DNA of 64,000 bases from Gemmatimonadaceae bacterium (GCA_020846935.1 JADLCY010000006.1:241724-305723), one strand, 5' to 3'; shown: positions 1 through 11,276, numbered from the stretch's first letter. The notes: generated by a model from the sequence alone, not told the origin. Numbers and translations: made by a program.

Positions 1-576
1 ACGCCGCAAGACGAGCAGACGCCGCTGGCGCCGGGCAGCCCCTACGGGGAGGGCAAGGCCGCGGTGCTGGCGGCGGTTCGTCGTGCGCGGGCCGAGTTCG
101 GTCAGCACGTGAGCGCCGGGATTCTCTACACCCACGAGAGCCCACGGCGACCGCCGAGGTTCCTGGCGCGCAAGGTCACCCAGGCCGTCGCCAGCATCGC
201 GGCCGGGCGTGCGCGCGAGCTGCGACTCGGAAACCTCGAGGCGCGCCGCGACTGGGGCTTTGCGGGGGACTATGTGGATGCCATGTGGCGCATGTTGCAG
301 GCGCCCTCGCCCGACGACTACGTGATCGGTACCGGGGTGACGCGACGGGTGGTCGAGTTGTGCGACGTCGCCTTCGGGCGTGTGGGGCTGGACTATCGGG
401 AGTACGTGGTGTCTGATCCGACGCTCTTCCGGCCGGTGGACTCGGCGACGCTCGTCGCCAACCCGGCGCGGGCGCGTCGGCAGTTGGGCTGGGCGGCGAC
501 GACGAGTTTCGAGGACATGATCGGCGCCATGGTGGACGCGGACCTCCGCGGGGGGGCGGAGCTCGGTAGTACCTGA
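1..576 (+). CDS. gmd: GDP-mannose 4,6-dehydratase, C-terminal part (cut by window edge)
   Basis: An open frame enters from the left edge and ends at the TGA at 574-576; about 190 residues remain. The extended SDR family enzyme converts GDP-mannose to GDP-4-keto-6-deoxymannose for fucose, rhamnose or perosamine-type sugars. The visible part starts at the catalytic YxxxK (YGEGK after SP), then shows GILYTHESPRR, which is typical of Gmd, followed by RDWGFAGDYVDAMWRML and FRPVDSATLVANPARARRQLGW, all in the family order. The N-terminal Rossmann motif lies outside the window. It precedes other sugar-nucleotide genes, consistent with a surface polysaccharide locus. A related SDR reductase is possible but less likely given HESPRR. 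Confidence 0.85.
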   Translation, partial: TPQDEQTPLAPGSPYGEGKAAVLAAVRRARAEFGQHVSAGILYTHESPRRPPRFLARKVTQAVASIAAGRARELRLGNLEARRDWGFAGDYVDAMWRMLQAPSPDDYVIGTGVTRRVVELCDVAFGRVGLDYREYVVSDPTLFRPVDSATLVANPARARRQLGWAATTSFEDMIGAMVDADLRGGAELGST

Positions 577-692
577 AGTCCACTTGCCAGCTTGCGGATT
601 GTCCCTGTCCCTGGGGCCACTGCAAAGAGAACCTCGAAGAACCGACGACCACCGGGCGGCAACACCGTCGGGCAGTGAAGGTGGCACTCCGG

Positions 693-701
693 TGCTATTT
701 T
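693..701 (+). promoter_or_regulatory. Candidate extended -10 upstream of carB
   Basis: The sequence TGcTATTTT lies 80 bases before the chosen carB start, in the 205-base gap after the gmd stop. A TG one base before a TATTTT hexamer resembles an extended -10 element. No convincing -35 is seen. The same GCTAT core occurs before uvrB, hutH and the PLP gene in this window. Weak evidence only. Confidence 0.3.
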
Positions 702-781
702 TCGAGGCTCTTTCGGAAGGCTGAGTGCTGGCGCACACAGCGCCCGTACTCGTGAACCGCCCTTCGCCCGCCTGTCCACGC

Positions 782-3700
782 ATGCCTCGTCGCGCTGACC
801 TGCACCGCATCCTCGTCATCGGCTCCGGCCCCATCGTCATCGGGCAGGCCGCGGAGTTCGACTACTCGGGCACCCAGGCGGCCAGGGCGCTCAAGGAGGA
901 CGGGTACGAGGTCATCCTGGTGAACTCGAACCCGGCGACGATCATGACGGATCCCGAGATCGCGCACCGCACCTACGTGGAGCCGGTGACGCCGGAGTTC
1001 GTCGAGCTGGTCATCGAGAAGGAGCGCCCCGATGCGCTGTTGCCCACGATGGGCGGGCAGACCGCACTCAACGTGGCGATGAAGCTGTCCGAGCGCGGCG
1101 TGCTGGCGAAGTACGGGGTCGAGCTGATCGGGGCGAAGGCGCGCGCGATCAAGATGGCGGAGGATCGCCAGGAGTTCGGCGATGCGATGCTGCGCATCGG
1201 GCTCAAGTGCCCGGAGGGGAAGATCGCGACGACCTGGGAGGAGGCGCTCGAGATCGCGGAGTTTACGGGGTATCCGGCGATCATCCGGCCGGCGTTCACC
1301 CTCGGCGGCAGCGGTGGCGGGATCGCGTACAATCGCGAGGAGTACGAGACGATCGTGCGCGGCGGGCTCGCGGCGTCGCCGGTGTCGCAGGTGCTCATCG
1401 AGCGCTCGTTGCTGGGCTGGAAGGAGTTCGAGCTGGAGGTGATGCGCGATTACGCCGACAACGTGGTCATCGTCTGCTCGATCGAGAACATCGACCCGAT
1501 GGGCGTGCACACCGGCGACTCCATCACCGTGGCGCCGGCGATGACGCTCACCGATCGCGAGTATCAGGTGATGCGGGATGCCGCGTGTGCCGTGATCCGC
1601 GAGATCGGCGTCGAAGCCGGTGGGTGCAACATCCAGTTTGCCGTCAATCCGTCCAACGGGGAGATGGTCGTGATCGAGATGAACCCCAGGGTTTCGCGCT
1701 CGTCTGCGCTGGCCTCGAAGGCGACGGGGTTCCCGATCGCGAAGATCGGCACCAAGCTCGCCGTGGGGTATCGGCTCGACGAGATCCCCAACGACATCAC
1801 GAAGACGACGCCAGCCTCGTTCGAGCCGGTCCTCGACTACGTGGTGGTGAAGTGCCCGCGGTTCGCCTTCGAGAAGTTTGCCAACGTGAGCCCACAGCTC
1901 ACCACGCAGATGAAGTCCGTCGGAGAATCGATGGCGATCGGCCGCACGTTCAAGGAGGCGTTCCAGAAGGGGCTCCGCGCGCTCGAGACCGGTCGGACGG
2001 GCTGGACGGTGGGGGCGCGCCCCCAGGACGACCGGCTGCCTGACGAGTCGCTGGTGGCGCTCCGGGCCGCGCTGCGACAACCGACGCCGGAGCGGATCTT
2101 CCAGATCAAGCGTGCGCTGCTGGCGGGCATGACCATCGCCGAGATCCACGAACTGTCGGCGGTGGACCCGTGGTTCCTGCAGCAGATGCAGGAGCTGATC
2201 GAGGCCGAGTCGTGGTACGCCGGCCTGTCGGCAGTCTCGGCGGATGAGGTTCGCGAGATGAAGCGCCTGGGCTTCTCCGATCGACAGCTTGGCGCGCTGC
2301 GCAGCGAGAGCGAAGACGAGGTGCGTGCGCGCCGATGGGCGCTCGGGGTACGTCCGTCGTACAAGATGGTCGATACCTGCGCCGGCGAGTTCCCGTCGGA
2401 GACGCCCTACCTCTATTCGTCGTACGACGGAGAGAGCGAAGCGCCGCGCACAGGTCGTCGTTCGGTGATCATCCTCGGCTCGGGCCCAAACCGGATCGGG
2501 CAGGGCGTCGAGTTCGACTACATGTGCGTGCGCGCGGTCATGGCGCTCAGGGAACAGGGCATCGAGGCGATCATGATCAACTCGAATCCGGAGACCGTTT
2601 CCACCGACTACGACACCTCGGACAAGTTGTATTTCGAGCCGCTGACGCTCGAGGACGTGCTCGAGATCGTGCAGCGCGAGCAGCCCATCGGCGTGATCGT
2701 GCAGCTCGGCGGCCAGACGCCGCTCAAGCTCACGCGCGGGCTGGCGGCGGCCGGCGTTCCCATCCTGGGCACTCCGCCCGACGCGATCGACGTTGCCGAG
2801 GATCGCCAGCGCTTCGATGCCATCGCGAGGCAACTCGGCATTCAGCAGCCGGCGAACGGCACGGCCACCAGCGTCGACGAGGCAGCGCGCATTGCCGGTG
2901 CCATCGGCTATCCGGTACTCGTGCGTCCCTCGTACGTGCTGGGCGGCCGCGCCATGCAGATCGTGTATGACGATGCCTCGATGCGCGACTACTTCGAGAC
3001 CGCGGCCCGGGTGAGCGAAGACCGCCCCGTTCTCATCGATCGGTTCCTCGAGGACGCCTACGAGGCCGATGTCGACGCGATCAGCGACGGTTCGTCGGTC
3101 GTGATCGGTGGCGTCATGCAGCACATCGAGGATGCGGGAATCCACTCGGGTGACTCGGCCTGCGTGTTGCCGCCGTATCTCATTCGCGACGCGCAGATCG
3201 ACGCGATGAAGGTGCACACCATCGCCCTGGCAAAGGCCCTCGGTGTGGTGGGGCTCATCAACGTGCAGTTTGCCGTGAAGGACGGCGTGGTATACGTCCT
3301 CGAGGTAAACCCGCGTGGTTCTCGCACGATTCCGTTCGTGTCCAAGGCGATCGGCGTGCCGCTGGCCTCCGTCGCGACGCGGTGCATGATTGGGCAGACG
3401 CTGGCCGAGATCGGGTTCACGCAGGAGGTGGTGCCACCCTACGTGTCGGTGAAGGAGGCGGTGTTCCCCTTCACGAAGTTCCCGGCGTTCGACCCGATCC
3501 TCGGCCCGGAGATGCGATCCACGGGCGAGGTGATGGGGATCGCGGACTCCTTTGGAAGCGCGTACGCCAAGGCGCAGCTTGCGGCCGACAACGCCCTGCC
3601 GCGCGCTGGCGCGATCTTCGTCACGGTGAACGACCACGACAAACCGGCCGTGACGCCGATCGCGCGCCGGTTCCATGAGATGGGATTCGTGCTCTACTCC

Positions 3701-4030
3701 ACCGACGGCACGGCCCGCTACCTGAAGGGGCTCGGCGTGCCAACCCGCACCGTGCGGAAGCTGCACGAAGGGCGGCCGAATGGCGTGGACCTCATGCTCA
3801 ATGGCGAGGTCGGACTGCTGATCAACACGCCACTGGGCAAACACGCGCAGGCCGACGATTATCGGTTGCGTCAAACGGCCATCGCGCAGAAGGTCTCGTA
3901 CACCACGACGCTGTCGGCGGCCGCGGCGGCGTGTGATGCCATTCTCGCGTTGCGTTCGCGCACGCCAACGGTGCGCTCGCTGCAGGAGTGGCATGAGGTG
4001 CTGGCGATGGAGACGGGAGTCGGCAGCTGA
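782..4030 (+). CDS. carB: Carbamoyl-phosphate synthase large subunit
   Basis: This is the ATP-dependent large subunit that makes carbamoyl phosphate from bicarbonate and ammonia for pyrimidine and arginine synthesis. The 1082-residue length matches the family. It shows the internal duplication: [23 protein letters not shown] near residue 9, and its partner [19 protein letters not shown] near residue 560, each heading an ATP-grasp half. A C-terminal MGS-like allosteric domain follows from about residue 940. An in-frame GTG at 725 would add 19 residues; the ATG at 782 giving [14 protein letters not shown] matches the usual N-terminus. The stop overlaps the next ATG by one base. No carA is in the window, so it is separated from its small subunit here. 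Confidence 0.97.
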   Translation: MPRRADLHRILVIGSGPIVIGQAAEFDYSGTQAARALKEDGYEVILVNSNPATIMTDPEIAHRTYVEPVTPEFVELVIEKERPDALLPTMGGQTALNVAMKLSERGVLAKYGVELIGAKARAIKMAEDRQEFGDAMLRIGLKCPEGKIATTWEEALEIAEFTGYPAIIRPAFTLGGSGGGIAYNREEYETIVRGGLAASPVSQVLIERSLLGWKEFELEVMRDYADNVVIVCSIENIDPMGVHTGDSITVAPAMTLTDREYQVMRDAACAVIREIGVEAGGCNIQFAVNPSNGEMVVIEMNPRVSRSSALASKATGFPIAKIGTKLAVGYRLDEIPNDITKTTPASFEPVLDYVVVKCPRFAFEKFANVSPQLTTQMKSVGESMAIGRTFKEAFQKGLRALETGRTGWTVGARPQDDRLPDESLVALRAALRQPTPERIFQIKRALLAGMTIAEIHELSAVDPWFLQQMQELIEAESWYAGLSAVSADEVREMKRLGFSDRQLGALRSESEDEVRARRWALGVRPSYKMVDTCAGEFPSETPYLYSSYDGESEAPRTGRRSVIILGSGPNRIGQGVEFDYMCVRAVMALREQGIEAIMINSNPETVSTDYDTSDKLYFEPLTLEDVLEIVQREQPIGVIVQLGGQTPLKLTRGLAAAGVPILGTPPDAIDVAEDRQRFDAIARQLGIQQPANGTATSVDEAARIAGAIGYPVLVRPSYVLGGRAMQIVYDDASMRDYFETAARVSEDRPVLIDRFLEDAYEADVDAISDGSSVVIGGVMQHIEDAGIHSGDSACVLPPYLIRDAQIDAMKVHTIALAKALGVVGLINVQFAVKDGVVYVLEVNPRGSRTIPFVSKAIGVPLASVATRCMIGQTLAEIGFTQEVVPPYVSVKEAVFPFTKFPAFDPILGPEMRSTGEVMGIADSFGSAYAKAQLAADNALPRAGAIFVTVNDHDKPAVTPIARRFHEMGFVLYSTDGTARYLKGLGVPTRTVRKLHEGRPNGVDLMLNGEVGLLINTPLGKHAQADDYRLRQTAIAQKVSYTTTLSAAAAACDAILALRSRTPTVRSLQEWHEVLAMETGVGS

Positions 4031-4617
4031 TGTCGCGGTTCATCCATGAGTCGGCGTACGTGGACGACGGGGCCGTCGTGGGTGAGGGCACCCGGATCTG
4101 GCATTTCTGCCACGTGATGCCCGGGGCGGTCATCGGCGAGCGGTCGAGCCTCGGCCAGAACGTCGTGGTCATGCCGGGAACGCGCATCGGGAACAACGTG
4201 AAGATCCAGAACAACGTCTCGATCTACGAGGGAGTGGAGCTCGAGGACGACGTGTTCTGCGGGCCGTCGATGGTGTTCACGAATGTGGTGAACCCGCGGA
4301 GCCACGTGTCGCGCAAGGCCGAGTATCGCCGGACGCTCGTCAGGCAGGGCGCGTCGATCGGCGCCAACGCAACGATCGTGTGCGGCGTGGAGCTGGGGCG
4401 ATATGCGTTCGTGGGAGCCGGGGCGGTGGTGACCGGCGACGTGAAGGCCTACGCGCTGATGGTTGGCGTGCCGGCGCGACAGGTCGGATGGATGTGCCAT
4501 TGCGGGGAGAAGCTGGCCGGCACCGACGTGGTCGACGGCGCGCGCCTCGCGTGCGGCGTGTGTGGCAGCACGTACCGAATGACGGGAGAGACCCTCGAGC
4601 CCGAAGGTGAGCGATGA
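4030..4617 (+). CDS. wbpD: UDP-2-acetamido-3-amino-glucuronate N-acetyltransferase (WbpD/WlbB type)
   Basis: A left-handed beta-helix acyltransferase of 195 residues. Hexapeptide repeats run from about residue 10 to 160 ([57 protein letters not shown]). [16 protein letters not shown] is characteristic of the WbpD/WlbB group, which acetylates the 3-amino group of UDP-GlcNAc3NA. The C-terminus carries a short Cys pattern (CHCGEKL ... CGVCGSTY) that may bind zinc. Translation is coupled to carB (TGATG overlap) and to the next gene (ATGA overlap). The WbpB, WbpE and WbpA partners follow, which supports the specific assignment over a general sugar acetyltransferase. Confidence 0.85.
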   Translation: MSRFIHESAYVDDGAVVGEGTRIWHFCHVMPGAVIGERSSLGQNVVVMPGTRIGNNVKIQNNVSIYEGVELEDDVFCGPSMVFTNVVNPRSHVSRKAEYRRTLVRQGASIGANATIVCGVELGRYAFVGAGAVVTGDVKAYALMVGVPARQVGWMCHCGEKLAGTDVVDGARLACGVCGSTYRMTGETLEPEGER

Positions 4618-5657
4618 GCGCAACGCGGTTCCGGATCGCGGTCGTTGGCTGCGGTCGCATCAGTCGCAATCACTTCGACGCGATCGCACGCATTCCCGAC
4701 CTGGAACTCGTGGCCGTGTGCGATACGGTCGAGGCCCGCGCCGAGGAGGCCGGCCGCGCGCAGCGCGTGCCGTGGTTCGCGTCCATGTCGAAGATGCTCG
4801 AGGCCGTGCCCGCGGACGTCGTCGCGATCTGCACCCCGTCCGGCCTGCATCCGTCGCACGGCATCGTGGCCGCGAAGGCCGGGAAGCACGTCATCTGCGA
4901 AAAGCCGATGGCAATCTCGCTGACGACGGCCGACGAACTCGTACAGGCGTGCGACGATGCCGGCGTGCACCTGTTCGTGGTCAAGCAGAACCGGCTCAAC
5001 CCACCCATCCAGATGTTGAAGCGCGCCCTGGACAAGGGGCGCTTCGGCCGGCTGTACATGGTCAACACCACGGTGCGCTGGACGCGTCCGCAGGAGTACT
5101 ACGATCAGGCGCCGTGGCGCGGGACATGGGAGTTCGACGGCGGTGCGTTCATGAACCAGGCCTCGCACTATGTCGATCTGGTGCAGTGGCTGATGGGTCC
5201 CGTGGAGTCCGTGATGGCCAAGACGGCCACGCTCGCGCGCCGCATCGAAGCAGAAGACTCCGGCATTGCCGTGCTCAAGTTCCGCAGCGGAGCGTTGGGC
5301 GTGATCGAGGTGACCATGTTGACCTACCCACGCAACCTCGAGGGCTCCATCACGCTGCTCGGTGAACACGGCACCGTGAAGATCGGGGGCACGGCGGTGA
5401 ACAAGGTGGAGACCTGGCAGTTTGCCGACTATGACGACGATGACAAGCTGGTGGAGTCGGCGAGCTACGTGCCCCCGAACGTGTACGGTCATGGGCACGA
5501 GGGGTACTATCGCAATGTGATCGCGGTGCTCCGCGGCCAGGCGCAGCCGGAGACCGACGGTCGCGCCGGTCGCAAATCGCTCGAACTCATCCTCGGGATC
5601 TATGAATCGGCGCGCACCGGACACGAGGTGCCGCTGCCGCTGCGGGCCAAGGTGTAG
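4614..5657 (+). CDS. wbpB: Gfo/Idh/MocA-family UDP-GlcNAcA 3-dehydrogenase (WbpB/WlbA type)
   Basis: A 347-residue NAD-dependent oxidoreductase. The N-terminal Rossmann motif is [19 protein letters not shown] at residues 5-23. The EKP motif ([11 protein letters not shown], about residue 98) and QNRLNPPIQ are hallmarks of the WlbA/WbpB branch, which oxidises C3 of UDP-GlcNAcA before transamination. The substrate domain contains [20 protein letters not shown], holding the conserved H-x3-D. It starts at an ATG overlapping the previous stop by four bases. The neighbours supply the aminotransferase, acetyltransferase and 6-dehydrogenase of the same route. Confidence 0.87.
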   Translation: MSATRFRIAVVGCGRISRNHFDAIARIPDLELVAVCDTVEARAEEAGRAQRVPWFASMSKMLEAVPADVVAICTPSGLHPSHGIVAAKAGKHVICEKPMAISLTTADELVQACDDAGVHLFVVKQNRLNPPIQMLKRALDKGRFGRLYMVNTTVRWTRPQEYYDQAPWRGTWEFDGGAFMNQASHYVDLVQWLMGPVESVMAKTATLARRIEAEDSGIAVLKFRSGALGVIEVTMLTYPRNLEGSITLLGEHGTVKIGGTAVNKVETWQFADYDDDDKLVESASYVPPNVYGHGHEGYYRNVIAVLRGQAQPETDGRAGRKSLELILGIYESARTGHEVPLPLRAKV

Positions 5658-5702
5658 GCCGCCCGCCCTTTCGACACGCTCGCTTTCCACGGACACCCAC
5701 CG

Positions 5703-6815
5703 ATGCCTGTTCCTCTGCTGGACCTGAAGGCGCAGCACGCCACGATCCGCGACGACGTGGTGGCCGCCATGATGCGCGTCGTCGATGATCAGCTCTTCAT
5801 TCTTGGCGAACCCGTCGAGCGGCTCGAGCGCATGGTGGCCGAGCTGTCGCATGCAAAGCACGCCATTGGCTGCGCCAACGGCACGGACGCGATTCTGCTC
5901 GCCATGCGTGCGCTGGACATCGGGCGTGGCGACGAGGTCATCACGACGCCGTTCACCTTCTTCGCCACTGCAGGCACGATCCACAACGTCGGGGCCACGC
6001 CGGTCTTTGCCGACATCGAGCCGGACACGTTCAACATCTCACCGGCAGCCGCTGCGTCAGCGATCACCTCGAAGACGCGCGCCGTGATTCCCGTCGATCT
6101 CTTCGGTCAGATCGCGGCGATCGAAGACGTGGCCCTGCGCTTCAAGGGCATCCCGGTCATCGAGGATGCGGCGCAGTCCATCGGTGCGTCGCGCATGATC
6201 GATGGCGTCAAGCGGATGGCGGGCGAAGCATGCACCATCGGGACGTTTTCGTTCTTCCCGTCGAAGAACCTCGGGGGATACGGCGACGGCGGGATGATGG
6301 TCACGCAGGACGATGGCATCGCGACGCGGCTGCGTCGCCTTCGCGTGCATGGTGGAGCGAAGGTCTACTTCCACGACGAGGTGGGCTACAATTCGCGGCT
6401 CGACGCGCTGCAGGCCGCCGTGCTTGCCGCCAAGCTGCCGCACCTGTCGCACTGGAGTGCAGGGCGTCGCGCGAACGCCGCCTACTATTCGTCGAACCTC
6501 GCTGATGTTCCGGGGATCCGCACGCCGGTCGTCGACCCGGCCAACGAATCCATCTTCAATCAGTACACGATTCGCGCCGAACGTCGGGACGAGTTGCAGG
6601 CGCACCTCAAGGCCAGGGGGATCGGCACGTCCATCTACTACCCCCTGCCGCTGCACCTCCAGCCCTGCTTCGCCTATCTCGGCCTGAAGGAGGGTCAGTT
6701 TCCGGAGTCGGAGCGCGCCTCCAGGGAGGTGCTCTCCCTGCCGATTTACCCGGAGCTGACCTCGGCCCAGCTCGATGAGGTCGTGGGCACGGTTCGTGCC
6801 TTCTACGGGCGCTGA
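5703..6815 (+). CDS. wbpE: DegT/DnrJ/EryC1-family sugar aminotransferase (WbpE/WlbC type)
   Basis: A PLP enzyme of 370 residues that would transfer an amino group from glutamate to the 3-keto sugar nucleotide made by WbpB. The N-terminus PVPLLDLKAQHATIRDDV is typical. EDAAQSIGA (about residue 160) holds the Asp that contacts the PLP pyridine nitrogen. FFPSKNLGGYGDGG (near residue 185) holds the Schiff-base lysine. Late motifs include the Tyr-containing YYPLPLHLQPCF. A 45-base gap separates it from wbpB. The family contains many sugar aminotransferases; the WbpE reading rests on context plus close general similarity. Confidence 0.88.
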   Translation: MPVPLLDLKAQHATIRDDVVAAMMRVVDDQLFILGEPVERLERMVAELSHAKHAIGCANGTDAILLAMRALDIGRGDEVITTPFTFFATAGTIHNVGATPVFADIEPDTFNISPAAAASAITSKTRAVIPVDLFGQIAAIEDVALRFKGIPVIEDAAQSIGASRMIDGVKRMAGEACTIGTFSFFPSKNLGGYGDGGMMVTQDDGIATRLRRLRVHGGAKVYFHDEVGYNSRLDALQAAVLAAKLPHLSHWSAGRRANAAYYSSNLADVPGIRTPVVDPANESIFNQYTIRAERRDELQAHLKARGIGTSIYYPLPLHLQPCFAYLGLKEGQFPESERASREVLSLPIYPELTSAQLDEVVGTVRAFYGR

Positions 6816-6855
6816 CCGCGCCCCCACGTGACCGGATTCCCGGTTCCCTAACTGC

Positions 6856-8172
6856 ATGAAAGAACAGCTACTCGCCAGGATCAAGGACCGGACGGCCGTG
6901 GTGGGGGTCGTTGGGCTGGGGTACGTGGGCCTGCCCCTGGCCATGGAGTTCGCGAAGGCCGGTTTCACGGTCATCGGATACGACGTCTCGCAGCGCACGG
7001 TCGATGCCCTGATGACGGGTGCATCGCACATCCAGGATGTGCCCGACGAGGCGGTGGCGGCGCAGGTCAAAGCCGGTCGCTTCGTGGCGACGACCGTCGA
7101 GTCGCAGTTGCGCGGCTGCGATGCGATTTCCATCGCCGTGCCGACGCCGTTGTCGAAGAGCCGCGATCCGGACATGAGCTACGTCGAGGCGGCGACGCTG
7201 GCGATCGCACGAAACGCCCGGGCCGGGATGCTGGTGGTGCTGGAGAGCACCACGTATCCGGGGACCACTCGTGAGGTGCTGCAGCCACGCATCGAGGAAC
7301 TGGGGCTGGTGGTCGGTCAGGATGTCTTTCTGGCCTTTTCGCCCGAGCGGGTCGATCCCGGCAATCCGACCTGGCACACGAAGAACACGCCGAAGGTCGT
7401 TGGTGGCGTCACGGCGTCCTGCACCGAAGTGGCGGCGGCGTTCTACTCCGCATGCATCGACACGGTCGTCCCCGTCGCGAGCGCCGAGGTGGCCGAACTG
7501 GTCAAGCTGATGGAGAACACCTTTCGCGCCGTGAACATCGGCCTCGTGAACGAGATGGCGGTGGTCTGCGACAAGCTGGGCGTGAACGTCTGGGAAGTGA
7601 TCAACGCGGCGGCGACCAAGCCGTTTGGCTACATGAAGTTCACGCCGGGGCCTGGCATCGGTGGACACTGCATTCCGCTCGACCCGCTGTATCTCGCGTG
7701 GAAGATGCGGACGCTGAACTATCGCACGCGCTTCATCGATCTGGCGAGCGACATCAACTCGGAAATGCCGGAGTACGTGGTCCGCAAGGTGGCCCGCGCG
7801 CTCAACGACGATCGGAAGTCGGTGCGGGGAGCACGGGTGCTCATCCTCGGGGTGGCCTACAAGAAGGACATCGACGACATGCGCGAGAGCCCGGCGCTCG
7901 AGGTCATGCGCCTGCTGTCGGAGCGTGGCGCCCAGGTGGACTATCACGATCCGTGGGTACCGAGCTTCCGCGAACACGGCGTGACGCACACGGGCGTTGC
8001 GCTGACCGTCGAGCGACTGGCGCAGACGGATGCGGTGGTGATCGTGACGGATCACAGCAACGTGGACTATCAGGTAATTGCGGATCACGCGCCGCTCGTC
8101 ATGGACGCACGAAACGCGATGACGAGGGCCCGGCCCTCGCGGGCGCGCGTGGTGCCACTGTCGGCGCCGTGA
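6856..8172 (+). CDS. wbpA: UDP-N-acetylglucosamine 6-dehydrogenase (WbpA type)
   Basis: A 438-residue nucleotide-sugar dehydrogenase performing two successive NAD-dependent oxidations at C6 to give UDP-GlcNAcA. The Rossmann motif is [20 protein letters not shown] near residue 17. [24 protein letters not shown] and [21 protein letters not shown] are typical of the WbpA/WecC branch rather than Ugd. The catalytic Cys lies in [13 protein letters not shown] (about residue 275). Together with wbpB, wbpD and wbpE it completes the route from UDP-GlcNAc to UDP-GlcNAc3NAcA. The WbpI-type 2-epimerase that would give the mannose isomer was not found in the window. Confidence 0.88.
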   Translation: MKEQLLARIKDRTAVVGVVGLGYVGLPLAMEFAKAGFTVIGYDVSQRTVDALMTGASHIQDVPDEAVAAQVKAGRFVATTVESQLRGCDAISIAVPTPLSKSRDPDMSYVEAATLAIARNARAGMLVVLESTTYPGTTREVLQPRIEELGLVVGQDVFLAFSPERVDPGNPTWHTKNTPKVVGGVTASCTEVAAAFYSACIDTVVPVASAEVAELVKLMENTFRAVNIGLVNEMAVVCDKLGVNVWEVINAAATKPFGYMKFTPGPGIGGHCIPLDPLYLAWKMRTLNYRTRFIDLASDINSEMPEYVVRKVARALNDDRKSVRGARVLILGVAYKKDIDDMRESPALEVMRLLSERGAQVDYHDPWVPSFREHGVTHTGVALTVERLAQTDAVVIVTDHSNVDYQVIADHAPLVMDARNAMTRARPSRARVVPLSAP

Positions 8173-8218
8173 GTCGAGACCGAACGAGCTACCGAGGAAA
8201 CGGGAGACACGCGAAGCG

Positions 8219-9526
8219 ATGAAGATCACTGTGGTGGGAACGGGCTACGTCGGCCTCGTGGTGGGCGCCTGCCTTGCGGAGACGGGCAATGACGTCGTGT
8301 GCGCCGATGTCGACGCGCGGAAGATCGCGATGCTTCGCGAGAACCAGATCCCGATCTACGAGCCGGGGCTCGAAGCCCTCGTGGAGCGCAACCAGACGCA
8401 GGGTCGTTTGACCTTCACGACGGACGTCGACCGGGCGATCGGCACGGCTGAAGTCATCTTCATTGCCGTCGGGACGCCGCCGGATGAAGACGGGTCCGCC
8501 GACCTTCGCCACGTGCTCACCGTGGCCGAGAGCATCGGCCGGCACATGGGTCGCGAGTGCGTCGTGGTCACCAAGTCGACGGTGCCGGTGGGGACGGCCC
8601 TCAAGGTACACGCCGCCGTCGCCAGGCACGCAAGGCTGCCGTTTCACGTCTGCTCCAACCCCGAGTTCCTCAAGGAAGGGGCCGCCGTCGACGACTTCAT
8701 GCGGCCCGATCGCGTCGTCCTTGGCGTCGATTCCGATCATGCACGCAGCGTGATGGCCGAGCTGTACGCGCCCTTCGTGCGCACCGGCAAGCCGATCATC
8801 TTCATGGACATCGCCTCCGCGGAGATGACGAAGTACGCCGCCAACGCGATGCTGGCGACGCGCATCTCGTTCATGAACGAGATCGCGAACCTGTGCGAAC
8901 GGGTGGGCGCGGACGTCGATCTCGTGCGCAAGGGCATCGGCTCGGACGCTCGCATCGGCCCATCCTTCCTGTTTCCGGGCCCGGGCTACGGCGGCTCCTG
9001 CTTTCCCAAGGACGTCAAGGCGCTCGTGCGCACCGCCAGGGAGTTCGGGGCTTCACTGCAGGTCCTGGACGCCGTGGAAGACGCCAACGATCGACAGAAG
9101 CAGCGTCTCTTCGAGAAGCTTCAGGCGGCCCTCGGCGGCAGCGTGTCGGGCAAGCGTGTGGCGGTGTGGGGCCTCGCCTTCAAGCCGAACACCGACGACA
9201 TGCGCGAGGCTCCGTCGCTGGTGCTGATCGAGGCACTGCTGGCCGCGGGCGCAACGGTGGCGGCGCACGATCCCGCCGCGATGCACGAGGCGAAACACAA
9301 GCTGGGCGAGCGCGTCGCCTACGCCGAGACCAACTACCAGGCCCTCGAGGGCGCGGATGCGCTCGTCGTCGTCACAGACTGGAATGAATACCGCCACCCG
9401 GACTTCGCGCGCATCAAGTCCGCGCTGAAGCAGCCGGTGGTCATCGACGGCCGGAACCTCTATGCCGCGAGCAAGATGCGGCAGCTCGGCTTTACCTACG
9501 ACTCCATCGGGCGAGGGCGCGCATGA
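8219..9526 (+). CDS. ugd: UDP-glucose 6-dehydrogenase
   Basis: A 435-residue UDP-glucose/GDP-mannose dehydrogenase. The N-terminal NAD motif is [19 protein letters not shown]. The catalytic Cys is in [17 protein letters not shown] near residue 260, and the C-terminal domain motif is [25 protein letters not shown] and [11 protein letters not shown] near the N-terminus are typical of Ugd/TuaD and separate it from the neighbouring WbpA paralogue. It makes UDP-glucuronate, the substrate for the next gene product; the two genes overlap by four bases, so the pair should be co-translated. Confidence 0.95.
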   Translation: MKITVVGTGYVGLVVGACLAETGNDVVCADVDARKIAMLRENQIPIYEPGLEALVERNQTQGRLTFTTDVDRAIGTAEVIFIAVGTPPDEDGSADLRHVLTVAESIGRHMGRECVVVTKSTVPVGTALKVHAAVARHARLPFHVCSNPEFLKEGAAVDDFMRPDRVVLGVDSDHARSVMAELYAPFVRTGKPIIFMDIASAEMTKYAANAMLATRISFMNEIANLCERVGADVDLVRKGIGSDARIGPSFLFPGPGYGGSCFPKDVKALVRTAREFGASLQVLDAVEDANDRQKQRLFEKLQAALGGSVSGKRVAVWGLAFKPNTDDMREAPSLVLIEALLAAGATVAAHDPAAMHEAKHKLGERVAYAETNYQALEGADALVVVTDWNEYRHPDFARIKSALKQPVVIDGRNLYAASKMRQLGFTYDSIGRGRA

Positions 9527-10461
9527 GGATCCTGATCACCGGTGCGGCCGGGTTTCTTGGCTCCCACCTCAGCGACCGGTTCCTGCGCGAAGGCCACGAA
9601 GTCATCGGCCTCGACAACTTCATCACGGGCAACCCGGACAACATCGCGCATCTGGCCGGGCACGAGCGCTTCCAGTTCATCCGGCACAACATCTCGACGT
9701 ACACGTACGTCGCCGGAGCGCTCGATGGCATCCTGCATTTTGCGTCGCCCGCTTCGCCCATCGACTACCTCGAGCACCCGATCGCCACACTCAAGGTGGG
9801 TTCGCTGGGCACCCACAACGCGCTCGGGCTGGCGCGCGCGAAGGGCGCGCGCTTCTTCCTCGCCTCGACGTCGGAGGTGTACGGGGATCCGCTGGTGCAT
9901 CCGCAGCGGGAGTCGTACTGGGGCAACGTGAACCCCATCGGCCCGCGGGGCGTCTACGACGAGGCCAAGCGGTTCGCCGAAGCGATGACCATGGCGTACC
10001 ACCGCGCCCACGGGGTGGATACCCGTATCGTGCGCATCTTCAACACCTATGGGCCGCGCATGCGTCCGCATGACGGGCGCGTCGTGTCAAACTTCATCGT
10101 GCAGGCCCTGCAGGGCGAGAACCTGACGATTTACGGCGATGGCAGCCAGACGCGTTCGTTCTGCTACGTCGACGACGAGGTCGATGGGATCTATCGGCTG
10201 TTCATGCGCGGAGACGCGCAGCCCACCAACGTCGGCAACCCGAACGAGTTCACGGTGCGTCAGTTGGCGGAACTGGTACTCGAGCTGACCGGCTCGACCA
10301 GTCGCATCGAATACCGGGACTTGCCGGTGGATGACCCGAAGGTCCGCAAGCCGGATATCACGCGTGCACGCACCATGCTCGGGTGGGAGCCTGAGATTCA
10401 GCTTCGCGACGGCGTGGAGAGAACGATCGCGTTCTTCAAGGGAGCGCTGAGGGCGCGGTGA
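9523..10461 (+). CDS. uxs: UDP-glucuronate decarboxylase (UDP-xylose synthase)
   Basis: A 312-residue extended SDR enzyme. [10 protein letters not shown] at residues 7-16 binds NAD; the catalytic pair is in GVYDEAKR (YxxxK), preceded by [23 protein letters not shown] and [22 protein letters not shown] are diagnostic of UDP-xylose synthases, and [17 protein letters not shown] is also typical. It oxidises UDP-glucuronate at C4, decarboxylates it, and yields UDP-xylose. The start overlaps ugd (ATGA), which supports a ugd-uxs metabolic pair. It ends the polysaccharide-precursor block. Confidence 0.93.
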   Translation: MRILITGAAGFLGSHLSDRFLREGHEVIGLDNFITGNPDNIAHLAGHERFQFIRHNISTYTYVAGALDGILHFASPASPIDYLEHPIATLKVGSLGTHNALGLARAKGARFFLASTSEVYGDPLVHPQRESYWGNVNPIGPRGVYDEAKRFAEAMTMAYHRAHGVDTRIVRIFNTYGPRMRPHDGRVVSNFIVQALQGENLTIYGDGSQTRSFCYVDDEVDGIYRLFMRGDAQPTNVGNPNEFTVRQLAELVLELTGSTSRIEYRDLPVDDPKVRKPDITRARTMLGWEPEIQLRDGVERTIAFFKGALRAR

Positions 10462-10569
10462 TCCCCGCAGGTCAGCAACGAGTCGTGCGTTCCCGCGTGC
10501 GCATGAGTCCGATTGCACCCGGGACTCCGGCGGTGGCCACCACCAATGCTTCGGCCGTCGACTCCCGAC

Positions 10570-11127
10570 CTATGCCGCCGGTCCTCGCCTGACCGGCACC
10601 CTTGGCGAGGTCTCCGGGCACGTGAGCACGATCATGATGCGCCCGTCGCGACGGAGCCCCATCAACACACCTCGCCAGGCATTGGCCTGCAGCATCGCCG
10701 GCGCCGGTGGCGTGGGACGGTGCTGATCCTGCGTCGAGAGCGCGGCGGGGCCGAAGTGGTGGCGCAGCGTGTCGGCCACGTTCTCGTACGTGAGGAGCGC
10801 GCCCGGGTGCGGCGTGATGCTCACCAGCACGCGCGTTAGGCCGCCGGCCCCGAAGGTCGCAAAGACCATCGCGTCTTCGCCGTCGACCCGCGCCCTGAAC
10901 GCATAGTCCCCATCGGCATCAACCTGCAGGAACTCCCACCCGAGCACGGCCGTGCGGGACCTGAGCGAGTCGACGGGCAGGCCCCACGGAACGCCGAAAA
11001 AGGGTGGCGCCGACGCGGAGGCGGACGCCGTGGCGGGAGCCTGCGCCCCGGCGGCGCACACTGGTGAGGTCAGTACGATCGCCGCAACCAGGTGGGCGAC
11101 CGAAGCGAAGGTTCGGGTTCCGGCCAT
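10570..11127 (-). CDS. Predicted secreted protein of unknown function
   Basis: A 185-residue protein not recognised as any family. It begins with a clear Sec signal peptide (MAGTRTFASVAHLVAAIVL, then a cleavage region near CAAGAQA). An Ala/Ser-rich stretch follows, then a compact domain beginning FFGVPWGLPVDSLRSR. The mature domain has GWEFLQVDADGDYAFRARVDGEDAMVFATFG and VLVSITPHPGALLTYENVADTLRHHFG, resembling small periplasmic folds with alternating strands. A longer reading from 11196 is possible, but it would put 23 residues in front of the signal peptide, so the ATG at 11127 is chosen. It diverges from bamD. Confidence 0.7.
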   Translation of the reverse strand: MAGTRTFASVAHLVAAIVLTSPVCAAGAQAPATASASASAPPFFGVPWGLPVDSLRSRTAVLGWEFLQVDADGDYAFRARVDGEDAMVFATFGAGGLTRVLVSITPHPGALLTYENVADTLRHHFGPAALSTQDQHRPTPPAPAMLQANAWRGVLMGLRRDGRIMIVLTCPETSPRVPVRRGPAA

Positions 11128-11276
11128 TGTGAGCCTCCATTGCACCGGGATCGGGCCGTTCCGGGGAGGGCCCGGCCCCGTCGCGAGGTCGGGCATCTAC
11201 CCCTCTGACGCCGAGTCTCGGCGCTCGGGTACCGCACGAGCGGCCTCCGGCGTTTCGCAACGGGCGCGAACCGTCC

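Noticed and set aside
696..708. Leaderless start for carB by the same rule as uvrB
   Set aside because: Seven bases after TATTTT there is no start codon; the likely ATG is 80 bases away.
695..3994. A 1099-codon open frame on the minus strand opposite carB
   Set aside because: The Arg/His-rich composition and exact opposition to a clear carB show it is a shadow frame caused by high GC.
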